Positions 9,498 to 20,874 of a stretch of DNA of 30,525 nt are shown here, one piece after another; positions within the stretch are counted from its first letter, which is position 1; every line of letters starts with the position of its first letter. The notes beneath the pieces are model-generated. The model saw only the letters and a list, made by a program, of their open reading frames with translations, was not told where the DNA came from and did not search any database. The position numbers and the translations under genes are program-made. The stretch comes from Phoronis australis (lineage: Eukaryota > Phoronida > Phoronidae), in assembly GCA_002633005.1 (NCBI GenBank), contig NMRA01000938.1, positions 62,741-93,265 of the forward strand, in the 5' to 3' direction.

Positions 9498-12233
9498 CCG
9501 TTCCACGATCAGATACAGTGTCTGTTTACAACACATTTCATGAAGACAGAGTGTGAACATTGAAGTTCGATAACAGTTTTAATTACAAGTCTTTGCAAGC
9601 ATCTCTTGAATGGTTGTTTCTGACTAGAACGTTTTGAAATGCATAATCAAAGCTATTGTTACTGAGTGCCCTGGCGTTTTGGTTTGCGTTCTTTCCAAAG
9701 CGCTCATGAAAATCAATGCTTGGAATACTATGCCCCAAAATGTTCTCAATGTAGGGCGAAGAACTGTTATTATAAAAATAGAGTTTTGTGTACAAACGTT
9801 TCATTGTTCTGTACACAGACGGTTGCATTGATATTACAGAAGTTTTGGGTATTGAGAACGTGCACTGTAAGTGGTATAGCGTAAAGTTTTACCTAAATTT
9901 GAAGACATACATTGCACTTCGTCACGTAAGATTTTTGGTAAAGCCCTCGCCACAGAACTCTGGAAACGTTTGAAAACGTACGCATTATATCCTTTACGCA
10001 AGTACGCTTTCTGTCTATGCACACATGAACATCGGCGGCACTAAATGTGTAACCAACATCGTTAAATTTTTGTAACTGATCTCAAAAGACGATTTTTCAA
10101 AAGGTTCTGATTCAGGGTTGTACAGCACTGCCGTGGATTTTCGATAACACGCTCTAATGCTGTGCATTTTGCTAGGTAGGTCAGATTGAGGAGCGGGGCT
10201 TGGTCGCCTTATCGGTAGGCATTGCGGCACTAAACACATGCACATATTCCCTTACACGTATATATTTTATATATGCATAGTTTAGTAGACCTTGACGTAT
10301 CATTCCCAATAATGACAGTGTTTGATTTGTGTCACCTTAGAATAGGATGTAAAATGTCTCACTAAACAACAGTGGGTGGGAAAGTATTGGCTTTGGCTAA
10401 TCTACAGGTAAGCTCACTGGTGACAAACTCACAGTGATAGTCAAAATTTTTAAAAAAACTTAGTTGAGATATCTTCGCATCGATATTTAACAACGGTATC
10501 GTTACTGTATCAAGGCTCAATATCAGATGTAACTATTACAAAACTGAGTTGATTTGTTGACTTAAGGTTATCTCAAACCTTATTTAGTGGCCTCCATTTT
10601 ACAATGTAAGTCGTGTATCAAATAAACTAACTTTTTCAGCTACTAAAAGTATATATTTTTTGAACGAGAAAAGATCAGGGAATAAAAATACTTTTTGTAT
10701 TAATATACCATTATTAGTTTTAAGTAAAAACCTTTATAAGCAAAATTTCATTTCAAGAAAGATACATTCATAGCAAAGTAACCCCTCGGTCGATTTTAGT
10801 GAAACCATTTTAAAAGGAAAATGTCACCAGTTACCTCAAAAACGCTGTTAGGACTTTCCGATTAGCGTTTTCTTTCAGTTTCTATGACAAATCATCTTGC
10901 AAAACGTAAGGTTACTTCAGTAAAAAATAGAAGTCGTATTCGTCATTGTCACATTACTCATAAACTAGACCTTTACATCGAAAATCCTAGCAGCTTTTTG
11001 AGATCGATGTCGAAATACATGTATTATTTATGTAAAGTTTCAGCGATACCCACCGAACCGTTTTCGAAAACTCGGGTTCCTAATTTCAAGTAAAGTCGAT
11101 TTGCCGAACCCGAGAAAAGGCCGATTTAACTGGGATGAGCGAAAATCTCAGTCTTCGGTTAATTATTCGGTGAAAACTTGTTTTCGGAACCCCTTCATAA
11201 GTAGGTCACAGTTCATTGTTATACACATACTGTAACCTGTACACATCGAGTGCTGAGACACTTGCGGATGCGAAATCAAGTAAGAAATGGATAACAAAAA
11301 TCAACTCGATGGTTAAAGCATGTCGTTAGCATGAGATCGAAATATCGAAATGTTAATGCATTAATTGAATTAAGGAATTAGGGTGAAGATTCATCTCGTC
11401 ACAACTTGCCGTGTTCATGACCACAGAGGCGTGAGGCGACTCGTAGCGTTCGTTCTCAACGCCAACGGTCGTATGCAAGTAGACATACAACTCGCGTATC
11501 ATACGTTATGTCCCTTGCACCATTCTACCATACGTACACCTCATTGACGCAATGTTATGCCGACTTCAAAAGGACTGAGTGTAAACGAAGCTGTTCTGTA
11601 CCTGGCGGGATATTCGATTTGATTGAAAGCCATTTAACCTTTGACCTCGGGTAAGTAGTAAACAAATATCCATGCCTTTGTGCGGTTCCAAGATGGCTCT
11701 ATTAAATCTTTTTTTTTTGGCACCCGATATATAGTTTATATCTGAAGTTCCCCGAGAATGAAGATAAGACATTTTGCTAGACACTTGTGAAATATTGTAA
11801 AACTGACCAATTTGTGTGAATAAGGTTTGAGATATCCTTAATGGAAACGAAATATGACGGTGACGGCTGAAAACTGCTTTCTTAGCCATAAGATACGTTT
11901 TTTGAGGTTTTAAACATTGTATAACATTTAAAATAACAAAATCTATGTAAATAAACTCTTATTTTGCGAGGAGTTTTAAATTTAAAGTAATATTAACGAT
12001 TTTTTGGTTTTCCGCCTCGTGATGTCATCGGTGGTAGATGTTGACTGGTTGACAGTGTATGTGCAAAGGCGAATAGGAGCGAATTTGCCATAACTAAAAC
12101 AGGCGATGAGTTAGATCCCGCCGTGGCAGCAGACTGTGAATTTACGATCTTGACCCTTGTATACCGTACTCTTTAGCAAGTTGGAGCCTACGCAGTCTGT
12201 GACAGTCCTGATCACAGGGTGGGAACTAAAAGT
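9498..12233. other. intron DNA, small hairpin at 11071-11114, no gene
   Basis: About 2.7 kb with overlapping short frames on both strands and no domain. CTCGGGTTC (11071-11079) pairs perfectly with GAACCCGAG (11106-11114), a small inverted repeat of unknown meaning. The longest frame (11566-11889 minus, 107 codons) has no recognisable feature. Confidence 0.4.
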
Positions 12234-12560
12234 CATGTTCTAAAACCCTCACGACCCCACACCCCACAAACCCTCAACAGACATCCCCTCTATCCAAAAC
12301 CCTTCGATCCACGAACCACAACCCCATCGACATGCGATGTTGTACAGGAAGAAAGAGTGGGGGCGTGAGCCTGACTGACCTTTTCCGTTTTTTTTTTGCA
12401 AACCAGGAAGTCTATTCGACTAGTTTTGAAGCCAAAAACAGAAAAAACGCGAGCATAGCAAAGCAATGTCCTATTAACATTACAGATGTAGTTCCCGGCT
12501 AAGTGAAAACGTCCCGTCTGCACTTCTGTGAATACCAGTTTCAAGCTTTTTGGGAGAGCG
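12234..12560 (+). repeat. CCCTCGACC-core repeat family, copy c (near full length, diverged)
   Basis: It begins at the family terminus (TGTTCTAAAACCC, about 12236-12248), then the C-rich core (12245-12335). The arm follows: a T-run with TTTTTTTGCAAACCAGGAAG, then TAGTTTTGAAGCCAAAAACA, then the far end TCAAGCTTTTTGGGAGAGCG (12541-12560). The arm is the inverse of the arms in copies b and d, so orientation is consistent. The minus-strand frame over it (12290-12544) is a shadow. Confidence 0.7.
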
Positions 12561-13923
12561 CAAACGTTTAACTAAACAGTGTCGCAACGTTACTAGAAGT
12601 ATATTTTAAATGAGTATAGAATAGAAAGCAAATAATAAAAAGATGAAGATGCTTCCATCCATGATAGCGTGCACTCCATCTTAGTTTAGTAGAACAGGGC
12701 CATTATTAACGGCTCGTCGAATTACATAGTACAGTCATTCTAGTGCTCCAGAAATCCCAACCTAGAAAAATTGCAACAGAAGGTTTTTTGAATGAATGGC
12801 ATGTTCAAACATCCTTTGGTGGCAGAAAAACGTCTACCAAAATCAGAGTGGAGGAAATCGGTTTTTCAACATGGTGGAAAAATTGCCCCCAAAACCAGTT
12901 TTCACTGCTTTTTGACATGTTACTCTTATGCAACAGCTGGAAATAACACAATATAGCTTGTTATTGGTTATATACTTTTCATAACAGGCATACCAACCAA
13001 AGGATGCCAATTTTCCGTAAAATCAAATGGCGGCCGAAACGGTAATTTGGTACATGTTGCACAATTTCTTTTCTTATTTTGCCCTGAAAATGTCTATGCA
13101 TTTGTAAGTTAGACAATTGAAAATATCTGAACTTTACAGTTGGTCATTGATTGGAGATAATAAAAAACAAGATGGCTGAAAAAATGGCCGACTCAAAAAT
13201 AACTCCATTTTACTGCAAACTTTATTTGTAACCTGAGAAGCGTTTACGCGAAAACAATACAATATAGAGTCAGGCTTAAAGAGTTGACTCTTTACAAAGT
13301 TTGTTTTTAAGATTTCGGTACTGAATGTGGAATTTTAATCACATTTTAGATTTTTTAACGTTAAATTTGGTGTTTTTCAGAAAAGGCTGCAGTTAAATTT
13401 TCACACGGAGTTTCACTCACTCAATTATTTTACTGTAAAATGTATTCATTGGAAGCATCAAAAACAATATTTGCTAGAAAAAATATGTAATTCTGGTGGA
13501 AGTTTTGGCTTATTCAGTACACAAACCCATTGGGCAGAAAGAGGCTTGGTTCTCTGCTATTGGGGGTATTATAAGTTGTTCCCATGCAAAGATTTATGGG
13601 AGATTTTAGCAGCTATTTTCACCTGAATTTGATGGAACATAAATAAATTTGTGTAAAAAAGCTAGCAATAAAATGTTTAACATTTAGTATTTGCAACTGG
13701 TTTAATACGTGTGCTTGTTATGGACATGGGTAGCTGAATATAAAAGAAATTAGAGACAGCAAACCAAACGACAGTGATCTGCAGTCGTTTGTTCTTAGCC
13801 AGACTTGGCGGGATTTATACCGAGATGAGCTATCTGGGCTTTATTGGATACGTAATGTCAGGCACCAGGCTTCAAGCTCTTGAGACAGAGTAAACACTAG
13901 ACAGTGTGTTAAATTAAAAAAGT
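12561..13923. other. intron or transposon-flank DNA, nothing recognised
   Basis: It contains an open frame of 67 codons (12743-12946, plus) that I do not recognise, and a stretch with ATGGCGGCC and AAGATGGCTG words (13027-13190). It may belong to the element that carries the pseudogene just downstream, but nothing in the sequence proves this. Confidence 0.35.
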
Positions 13924-14830
13924 GTGGATAGAACAGTGAGGGGGCATATTTTGGTATACTCAGCACTGAAAGCTATCATCACAGCCACAGCATTCAACAT
14001 CGCGCTTCCAAATATTGACAGATCAAATAACGCCAATCCAGAACCAATGACTTCAGGATTTCAAGAAATAAGTTCCGGTTCTTCAAAAATTCCAGGAATC
14101 CCGAATGTCACTAACACAGAGCACACAGATTCCGTGCCAAGAGGTAGAGCATTTCAAAGCTTGTACACAAACATTGGCTCGCCAGAATATATGGAGACAG
14201 ATTCTTTAGATATCTCAACTGATTACATACTAGATATGTATATACTGGGATATGTACAGGCAGTGTCTTCCGATTCTGAACCTTAGATTGCGGTGGAATA
14301 CACTTACGAGAGTTCATTTTTGGTTTCCGACATACTACCACTGGTATATTTAAGCAGGATTGGATCAGACTATATCTCTTCAAAATTTGCAGTGACAGAA
14401 TGGTTTGTCAGAAGAATCAATGGTTACTGATATACTTGATGATGATTTGAAAACTGGTCTGAAGCTGTATGATGATGTTATTGCTGGCATGATGTCTATG
14501 TGCGGCGATGAATGCACGTCGGAGTGTCTTGTAGGAATCCAAAAAAAAAACGTAGCACATAAATCAAACCAGCAGTCTCTGGCTACAGTATATGAAGAGG
14601 AATGGCATCCTTCGACTTTTTATAAAAGCATAAATAACGTCAGACTAGGAACTTGATCTCCTAAAAGTACTTTCTATCATGCTGCCTTACAAGTCATGTA
14701 CTTGCAGCAGATGCACCAAATCAAAGACACTCATCTAGACGTCTACAGCACCTTTATTAACGGCCACCATTCCATAAAAATGACAGATTTTGGACAGGCT
14801 TGTCATCTGGCCTTGTAATAGCTCACTTGT
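13924..14830 (+). pseudogene. pseudogene of a repetitive invertebrate ORF family of unknown function
   Basis: Three pieces on one strand read as one broken protein. Piece one (13924-14286) has ALKAIITATAFNIALPNID near its start and ILDMYILGYVQ near its end. Piece two (14405-14653) has MVTDILDDDLKTGLKLYDD and EEWHPSTFYKS, then an in-frame TGA at 14654-14656. The same frame continues as SPKSTFYHAALQVMYLQQM and DTHLDVYSTFINGHHSIK up to about 14788. A one-base frame change follows, giving WTGLSSGLVIAHL and a stop near 14830. From memory this matches a large intronless protein family, highly repeated in corals, molluscs and arthropods, with a W-x-GLS-x-DLVIEQ-type motif. I know no function for it. 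The stop and frame changes mark it as dead. Similarity in the third piece is the strongest, and the link to piece one is less sure. Confidence 0.55.
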
Positions 14831-16340
14831 GAGTTTCCAGTTAGTCAATGTGACATCATCTTAAGAGGGGCAAAACCGGAAAAAAATGTTCTTGTTTTGC
14901 CCCGAGTCTTTGCTACACACGCGAAATTTTACATGAGTTCTTATGGTGAATTTTACACTTAAAACGTTAACACGATTTAAGGGATGGCCTATGGATCGTG
15001 GAATAACTCTGAATGGACGAAGAAAATGTGAACTTGTTATATGTTGTGCAAAGCTGTGAACGGACTGAAATTGGAACTCGACCCGGTCCAGGCTTGAATG
15101 CCGCAGACATACAGGAGCGACTAGGTGGGGCGGTAGCCGCGCGAGCACACAGGTATCATTTAATTTTCCTCGGAAAATTTTTTTACACCGGCGTTTTTGA
15201 TTGGCTAGTCGAATTCTCAACAGGCATTGCTTTACGCAAACAAAGTGGTTCGACTAATGGACTGCAGTGTATATGTGCTCTGTTAGGCAGACAAATCGAT
15301 GTTTGAAATTTATGTTCAGGAAATTTGAATCCTAGAAGTTTTGGTTGCGCCTTTTCGGAGTGCATATTTCTACTGTCGATGACTTTTGTTTACCATACTA
15401 TCCTGTAGTCACATAGTATGGATAACACACCGTTAAATCGGCCAGATATGTGTTTATTGTACATGTACGTGCTTCAAGCACGCAGCTATTAAACGTCACC
15501 GCAGAAACGAATTAGTTGCTGCGACGCCAGTTGCATGACAAAGCTAAAAGTCGTTCACAGTCCGCCATTTTTTCACGGTGTTATAAAGCTGGCCAATAAC
15601 TGCTGAGGTTTAGTCAACCAATGCTAAAGCGCGTGCCACTGCATGATACCTGCGTGCTGGCTAGGCACGTAGGGGACCATCGAGACAGGGGTGATAGTAG
15701 AGCCCCATACTCGTTACTCGTTTCAAAATACAGCAAATAACATCAATTGAAACATGGAACTTTATACCATGCCAGCAGCAGAATGACAACGACCTCAGTG
15801 TCGGGGATACTGAGAACGTCGTTTCTGTACCCAAATGAGACAGCGTACTGGAGGTACAAAACAAGGTCTTAGGTTCATAGGCTCTTAGTCTCTTATTGGT
15901 TACTGTAGATATGTGGGATCTCCTGAGTATGAGCCGGGATCATCAAATCACTTTCATTGTTACATTTTGAAATCGCAAATTAGTTAAGTAAGAAATAATC
16001 AGAAAGTTCTGTTCTGAAAAAAAAAGATTATAGACTCATCGCCATCGGATACCCGTCTACAATCAGGATGGCGATCTCGGGTTTCTTCTACCTAGAAACT
16101 GCCTTCTCACCACTCCAGACCTGGAGTAACAGTTGGCAAGGTTGCTGTTTGTTGTCATCGTTTGCAAGAAAAGTTCTGGAGTCATACGGCTTATGTCTAG
16201 ATGGTCCACCCAATTTTTTACTCTGAACTGCCACGTCACAACCGCTCCTGGGCTTTGATAGATTAAAAGTGGTACATGTAGCTGTTAGTTGAGAACAAGA
16301 AGTGCTTCTTCGACACTATTTGATCAATTGGATTCCTCAC
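14831..16340. other. intron DNA, nothing recognised
   Basis: About 1.5 kb. Opposing frames at 14861-15220 (minus) and 15013-15306 (plus) overlap and neither has a domain, so I treat both as chance. No inverted repeat or RNA gene was seen. Confidence 0.4.
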
Positions 16341-16677
16341 AGTCTCCCAAAAAACTTGAATCTGCCATACACTGAAGAGCAGACGATACGACTGCACTCT
16401 ATGGAGGACGACATTTGTAACGTTGGTAGGTCTTTGATTTGATTTGATCGCGTTTTTTTCTGCTTTTGGTTTTCAAACTTGCCAAATCGACTTTCTAAAT
16501 TGCAAAACAAAAAAACAAGAAAAAACCAGGCGAGCTCACGGCCAGACTCGATGGCCCTGTTAGTCAGCGATTGTTCTACGTTCAGATCGAATCAAGCTTG
16601 TTTAAACTGGGTCGAGGAGGTCGTGGGTCGAGGGGTCGTCAGTAGGGTGCTGGTGGTGGTTGTTTTGGAGCAATCCG
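16341..16677 (-). repeat. CCCTCGACC-core repeat family, copy d (near full length)
   Basis: The far end is AGTCTCCCAAAAAACTTGAA (16341-16360). The arm has TTGATTTGATTTGATCG, TTTTCAAACTTGCCAAATCG and GAGCTCACGGCCAGACTCGA. The core is short, with GGGTCGAGGAGGTCGTGGGT at 16611-16630, and the near end is TGTTTTGGAGCAATCC. This copy and copy b are in the same orientation and align nearly end to end, except that the G-rich core is about 60 bp long here against about 120 in copy b. The open frame 16479-16724 is a shadow. Confidence 0.75.
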
Positions 16678-18640
16678 GATTTCACATGGAAAGGAGCGTG
16701 AATCTGGGCCAGTTCTCGGCTTGATACAGGGCAACTTATAACAAAATGATATACCTCACACGTATGTGGAGAAATAAAAAGACGTCACTCAATATTAGCT
16801 CAGATATTATTACCTTTCCTTGTGAAGATGGCTGCCATCCTTGGTTTCAGTTATGAATCAGAAACTGCACCGATGTGGGAAAACGAGCACGATGATGCAA
16901 GATATTGATAGGTTTATGGAGCGAATGGTGCACTTGGGAGCTTCGTGCCTCTGGGCCTTCACTGTCCCCCAAGCGGTGATGTTTGGAAATGAAATGTTAA
17001 TAGCTTTGTCTGTGATAACCCATTTTCCAATTCACTTGGAAGAAATATTATCACACACGGACTGCACACAATGTGGAGGATCCTGTGGCTGTTGGAGGCG
17101 TTCGGCCCGAAATTTCATGAAGCTGCTGTACTTTTTTGCTTGCTGTTCCTCTGACATTGGTTAAGATTGTAAAATTGCCATGTTCAATTACAGAGTCTAA
17201 ATGGAGAAGCATAAGGGTAAAGATTGTTCTTTCTTTGATGTGAGTAGATAAGCTTAGACCTCATCGTCTACTTGTAGGTATAAATTTTGCATTTTTGTGG
17301 TTTGCTGCCTAAATTTGAATTGCAGTCCAATTTTCCCAGTCCCCAGCATTGGATTCGCACTGATTGACATACATGTACATGTCAACAGCACATTTGTATT
17401 TTTTGATGTAAGTTTGTATTCAAGGTGAGTTTTACTTCTAAAGCTTTGGACTGCAATGTCACATTCTGTTTTCGTGGATGGGTCAACATCAAAGTTCTGA
17501 ATTTGGATACAAACAAGATTTTCATGCCTCACACAGTACTTGTGCTCCATGTGTTGAGTGTTTTATACCTGTGCCATGTATAACATAGCTTGCATCACTT
17601 ACTTGTAGTTCTAATGTAACGTTTGTCCCACCAAATATATGTGCAGACACTTAGTTCTTTCAATTGTATGAAATACTTGGCGACATATTGCGAAGTAACT
17701 TAAAATCGGTAATGGCGCACTAATTTGCATAAAAAAAACATACGTGGGACATTTTTTTGGCTTGTTAACATTATTTTTCCGTTTTCACGCACATTTTCCT
17801 TCATAAAATTCAACTTAGAAGTTGAAGTGCTGGGGGTGCACGGGGGCATTTTTCGACTAGACTACAGTCAGTGACTGATTTTATAGAGTGTTTCAATATC
17901 CCTTTCAATAATAAAAACTATTGTTCAAAAGTTTTAATTTTTCATTTTGATGAATTCTTTCGATTAGCTGATTGGTTTTGCATACCCATGAACAAGTCCG
18001 AATGCATGTGACATTTAGTACCCAAACATGATTTTTGATGAGTTTCAAATTGTTTTCACTACTGGCACTGACGTGGTATTATGCATTGACCAAATGTTGA
18101 TAGTCGTTGGATGTTTTATGTGACATAGTTCACGCTCTTTAAACAACCAAGCCCCCGTCGTTGGTGCTGTTTATTTCGTAGAACGAAATATCTTCTTGAG
18201 TAATTTCGCAGACCGTGTCAGCGCAACCTTAGATCTTGGCGACATTTGTCCAGTTGGCTGTTTGTCACTGTTCTACGATGTGCAACTATTTTCTGTTGTC
18301 TTGCGGTATTTGAAGTCGTCAACTGTATGACACAAACAGTGAAAGATAGTAGCCTCAACTATCCATTTCCACCCCAAAGTGGACGGACTGCATGCTCGTG
18401 GAAATTCCGATGATCGTCCTATGGTCCTTTAGTACATCCACGCTAAAGAACTGGGATCCCTACACAAAAATAGCTTTGCCAACAAAGCATTACGATATCC
18501 GGGTATTTCCAGCTGTATTATCTTCTGCTTTCAGGTTGTAAGGCTTGGGAAGACTTTGGTTAAATAATCTGCATGAACTTAAATACCTTAAAGATTAATT
18601 AGTATTTTTACATCAAGATGGCACTTTACAGAAAGCTCAC
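16678..18640. other. intron DNA with unrecognised open frames at 17032-17550
   Basis: The minus strand holds an unbroken 98-codon frame (17254-17550) and, downstream of it, a 41-codon frame beginning MSEEQQAKKYSSFMKF (17032-17157). I recognise neither. The plus strand over the second one is also open (16841-17164). A near-perfect small palindrome, TATTTCGT-AG-AACGAAATA, sits near 18172-18190. No domain or splice context supports a gene here. Confidence 0.35.
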
Positions 18641-18928
18641 CTGTTCGTTCCGAGTGCATAGCAAACATGACATTCTTTCCGCCACAGGTCTGAGAAGAAT
18701 CTCCAGCACACGGAGTATTGCACATAGCAAGTGAAACTTCTTTATTTCGGAAGAAATCATCACCACACCAGCATTCGTTGCCACGACGCAGAGCTGAGAA
18801 TTTTTTGTTAAATCCACCACAAATTGAACGACAGTACGATGGGGAATTTAAATTTCCTCTGTATGCCTTCGTGGAGAACAGGCTGCTAGTAACTTCATTC
18901 CAGCATTTGTTGATATCAACTTGTCTGT
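18641..18928 (-). CDS. WSC-domain exon, second in transcript order (partial gene)
   Basis: This internal exon of 288 nt encodes a compact WSC domain. Its frame has no usable ATG start and is broken outside the splice sites, so simple ORF calling misses it, and the open frame usually seen here (18626-18820 minus) is a shadow. Exon residues show KCWNEV at 8-13, YCRSIC at 32-37, ECWCGDDFF at 52-60, CNTPCAGD at 70-77 and TCGG at 81-84. The eight cysteines are at 9, 33, 37, 53, 55, 70, 74 and 82. The acceptor on the minus strand is TTTAATGTTTAG followed by ACAGAC, and the donor is ACAG followed by GTGAGC. Both are phase 1. The domain is on the same strand as the other two WSC exons and joins them in frame. 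The first cysteine is followed by W instead of the usual Y or F. Confidence 0.85.
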
Positions 18929-19715
18929 CTAAACATTAAATAGAGTATAACGTTCATTAATACAGCACATCTTGAAACAATCGGTAACAGAGAAAAATAC
19001 ATCTCGGCAAGAAGTGTCTGATGTAGGTGGCGCCCAGCCGAAAGTTAACTAGCCCACCAGTTTTACTCGTAACTCAGACGTCGTATATGTCGAAGTTGAA
19101 ACAGCACCAGGTCGAGCGCGGGTGTCCTCGATCTCTGGGTTGTGTCTGATCATGTTAAAAATCAAAGATGCCTGACTTCACATGAACAACCCCTACACTA
19201 ATATTTGGAGTTTTACTTCCTCAAAGAAAATGCAAACGAAGCCACATTGCGACTAACTCGTCCTAATCGAATGCCAAATTTATGGCCTTGGCTTAACTGC
19301 TATTATGAAAGAAACTGATCGGATTCGCTACTTTCTCTTATAATGCATGGACTTTAAGAATTCAAATACGGGTTCAGTTTACTTTTAAAAACAGTCACTT
19401 GCATTGGTTATTGTTCATCTTTTTAAATTTTGAAATTCAAACGCTAACCAAGAGAGTTGGTTTACGGCAGCATTTAATTCACACAACACCTCTAGGCAAG
19501 CCCATTAATAACGACTAGCTCATTTTAACCCGTGGCGGTGCCATCAAGCGTATGTTTTGCAGAGGAATTCGCTGGATACTCTGTGGGAAAGCAGAGCACG
19601 CTTTTTCGTCCACCTGCTCGTAAATCCTGTTACCATGAGACTTGGGTTATGCCTATTTTGGGGTTAATGTTAGCCGAATTTGACTTTGTTGTAAACAAAT
19701 GTTAACTTACTATTG
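18929..19715. other. intron DNA, nothing recognised
   Basis: AT-rich sequence between the WSC exon acceptor and the end of the LINE relic. I looked for a poly-A or simple-repeat tail next to the LINE end near 19716 and saw no clear one. Confidence 0.35.
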
Positions 19716-20590
19716 TTAGCCATCCAAAACACATGGCTCACAAACTCGTCGTAATAGCAAAAGTTTGGGAAAAAGAAGAACAGAAATGGCTACTACTAAG
19801 GATACATACATATATAGTCTTTCCAAAATACTGCAGGGGTTTGTTTTGGATAAATATTTGGCGTTTTCGATGTCAGTACGCTGTCTGGATAATTCTGGTA
19901 GAAAATTCTTTATAATATCGTTAAGTACGCGGCAGTTAATTAATAAGTGACTTCGTCTTCAATGTCTGAGCGTTTGCAAATTTCACAACGCATCTCTTCC
20001 CTTGGAATGTCATGATGCCTACCAGTTTCTATTTCCGATTGATGTCCAGAGCACCGAAGTTTGTCAAGCCTTCTACGTAGGTGGTGCACAGTAAAGATAT
20101 TCTTCACAAGATAAATCTGTTTTGATAATGGAGTAAAATGAGCACTTGCTGGAGTTCTGCACTGACATTCTTCAGTCTTGGGCACCACAATCGAACAAAC
20201 TATGCTTAAATTCTGATACAAATAAACCAATATTACCCGATCCACTTATCCGTACCTCCCTGAACCCATATCTGTATAAAATATCTTTAGCTGCACAGGC
20301 CCAATTTGCTCGTCCTCTTTCACAGTCATCCCGCAGCATCCTGTAAATTTTCTTTGGGTACCTAGAGTTATTCATCTGTAGAATTTTGGTGCAGTAGATA
20401 ATTGGTCTACAGAAGTATTTCATAGGTAATGAATGTCTGGCGCATTCTCCTCGGGACACAACGTTACTTGTTTTCTTTGGGACACCAACAACCCATTCAC
20501 AGAAATCATTGCAAACAATTTCTATGGCTTTCGAATACAAAATACCCCATATCGTAGCATCGTATAACAATATAGGAACTATCATACCAG
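19716..20590 (-). pseudogene. LINE (non-LTR retrotransposon) relic: C-terminal end of the polyprotein
   Basis: This is the part of a LINE reverse-transcriptase protein that follows the catalytic domain. On the minus strand it starts MIVPILLYDATIWG (PxLLYGxExWG-type motif), then KKTSNVVSRGECARHSLP, then ILYRYGF and LFDCGAQD. A nonsense TGA at 20172-20174 replaces the expected W, and the same frame goes on as SVQNSSKCSFYS and EEYLYC. A frame change near 20080 gives LRRRLDKLRC, EIETGRHHDIPRE and CEICKRSDIEDE. Another change near 19950 gives HLLINC, so the CxxC...HxxxxC zinc-binding motif typical of this C-terminus is split between two frames. It ends with PCSILERLYMYVSLVV and a stop at 19716-19718. 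The endonuclease and catalytic motifs are missing (5' truncation near 20590). It is a different family from the LINE at 25.4-27.9 kb. Confidence 0.8.
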
Positions 20591-20722
20591 GGCCCCGCTC
20601 AATCTGTACGTCTGGTATGGTAGTTATTGACTAGTTCCTTTACTTCAGTTTTCGCTTCTTCCCGTGATTCAGAATTTCCCTCGCGAATGCCGTAAAAAAA
20701 TAGGATTTCCCGTCTAGACCTG
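20591..20722. other. spacer between LINE relic and MITE
   Basis: A short stretch with no recognisable feature. It may include a few more bases of degraded LINE. Confidence 0.3.
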
Positions 20723-20874
20723 GCGTGTGTTCAGTAGACGCTAGGACCTACGCTAGGACCTAGCTAAAACCTAGTCAAAGTCACGTGTTCTCATTTAAAA
20801 TACAAGGCAATATCTCACGTAATCTCGCGAAGTCTTGCTTTTTAGCGAGGTCCTAGCGTTACTGAACGGGACGC
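20723..20874. mobile_element. short MITE with about 27-bp terminal inverted repeats
   Basis: The left arm reads GCGTGTGTTCAGTAGACGCT followed by AGGACCT. The right arm, reverse-complemented, reads GCGTCCCGTTCAGTAACGCT followed by AGGACCT. The arms match over roughly 27 bp with a few differences. The left arm also contains a direct repeat of CGCTAGGACCTA. About 100 bp separates the arms and there is no coding capacity, so this is a non-autonomous DNA transposon. I could not assign a superfamily from the ends alone. Confidence 0.75.

Noticed and set aside
9302-9560. Open frames on both strands over the G-rich core, rich in proline and threonine or in glycine and valine
   Set aside because: These are products of the minisatellite core of repeat copy b. 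The same kind of frames appear at each core copy.
14861-15306. Two overlapping frames of about 100-120 codons on opposite strands
   Set aside because: They overlap each other and have no domain, splice signals or repeat similarity.
16841-17164. 107-codon plus-strand frame
   Set aside because: No domain was recognised, and the opposite strand is also open and more protein-like. At least one of the two must be chance.
18626-18820. Open frame with an ATG-like start on the minus strand over the WSC exon
   Set aside because: It is the wrong frame. The frame one step away gives all eight WSC cysteines with splice sites at both ends.
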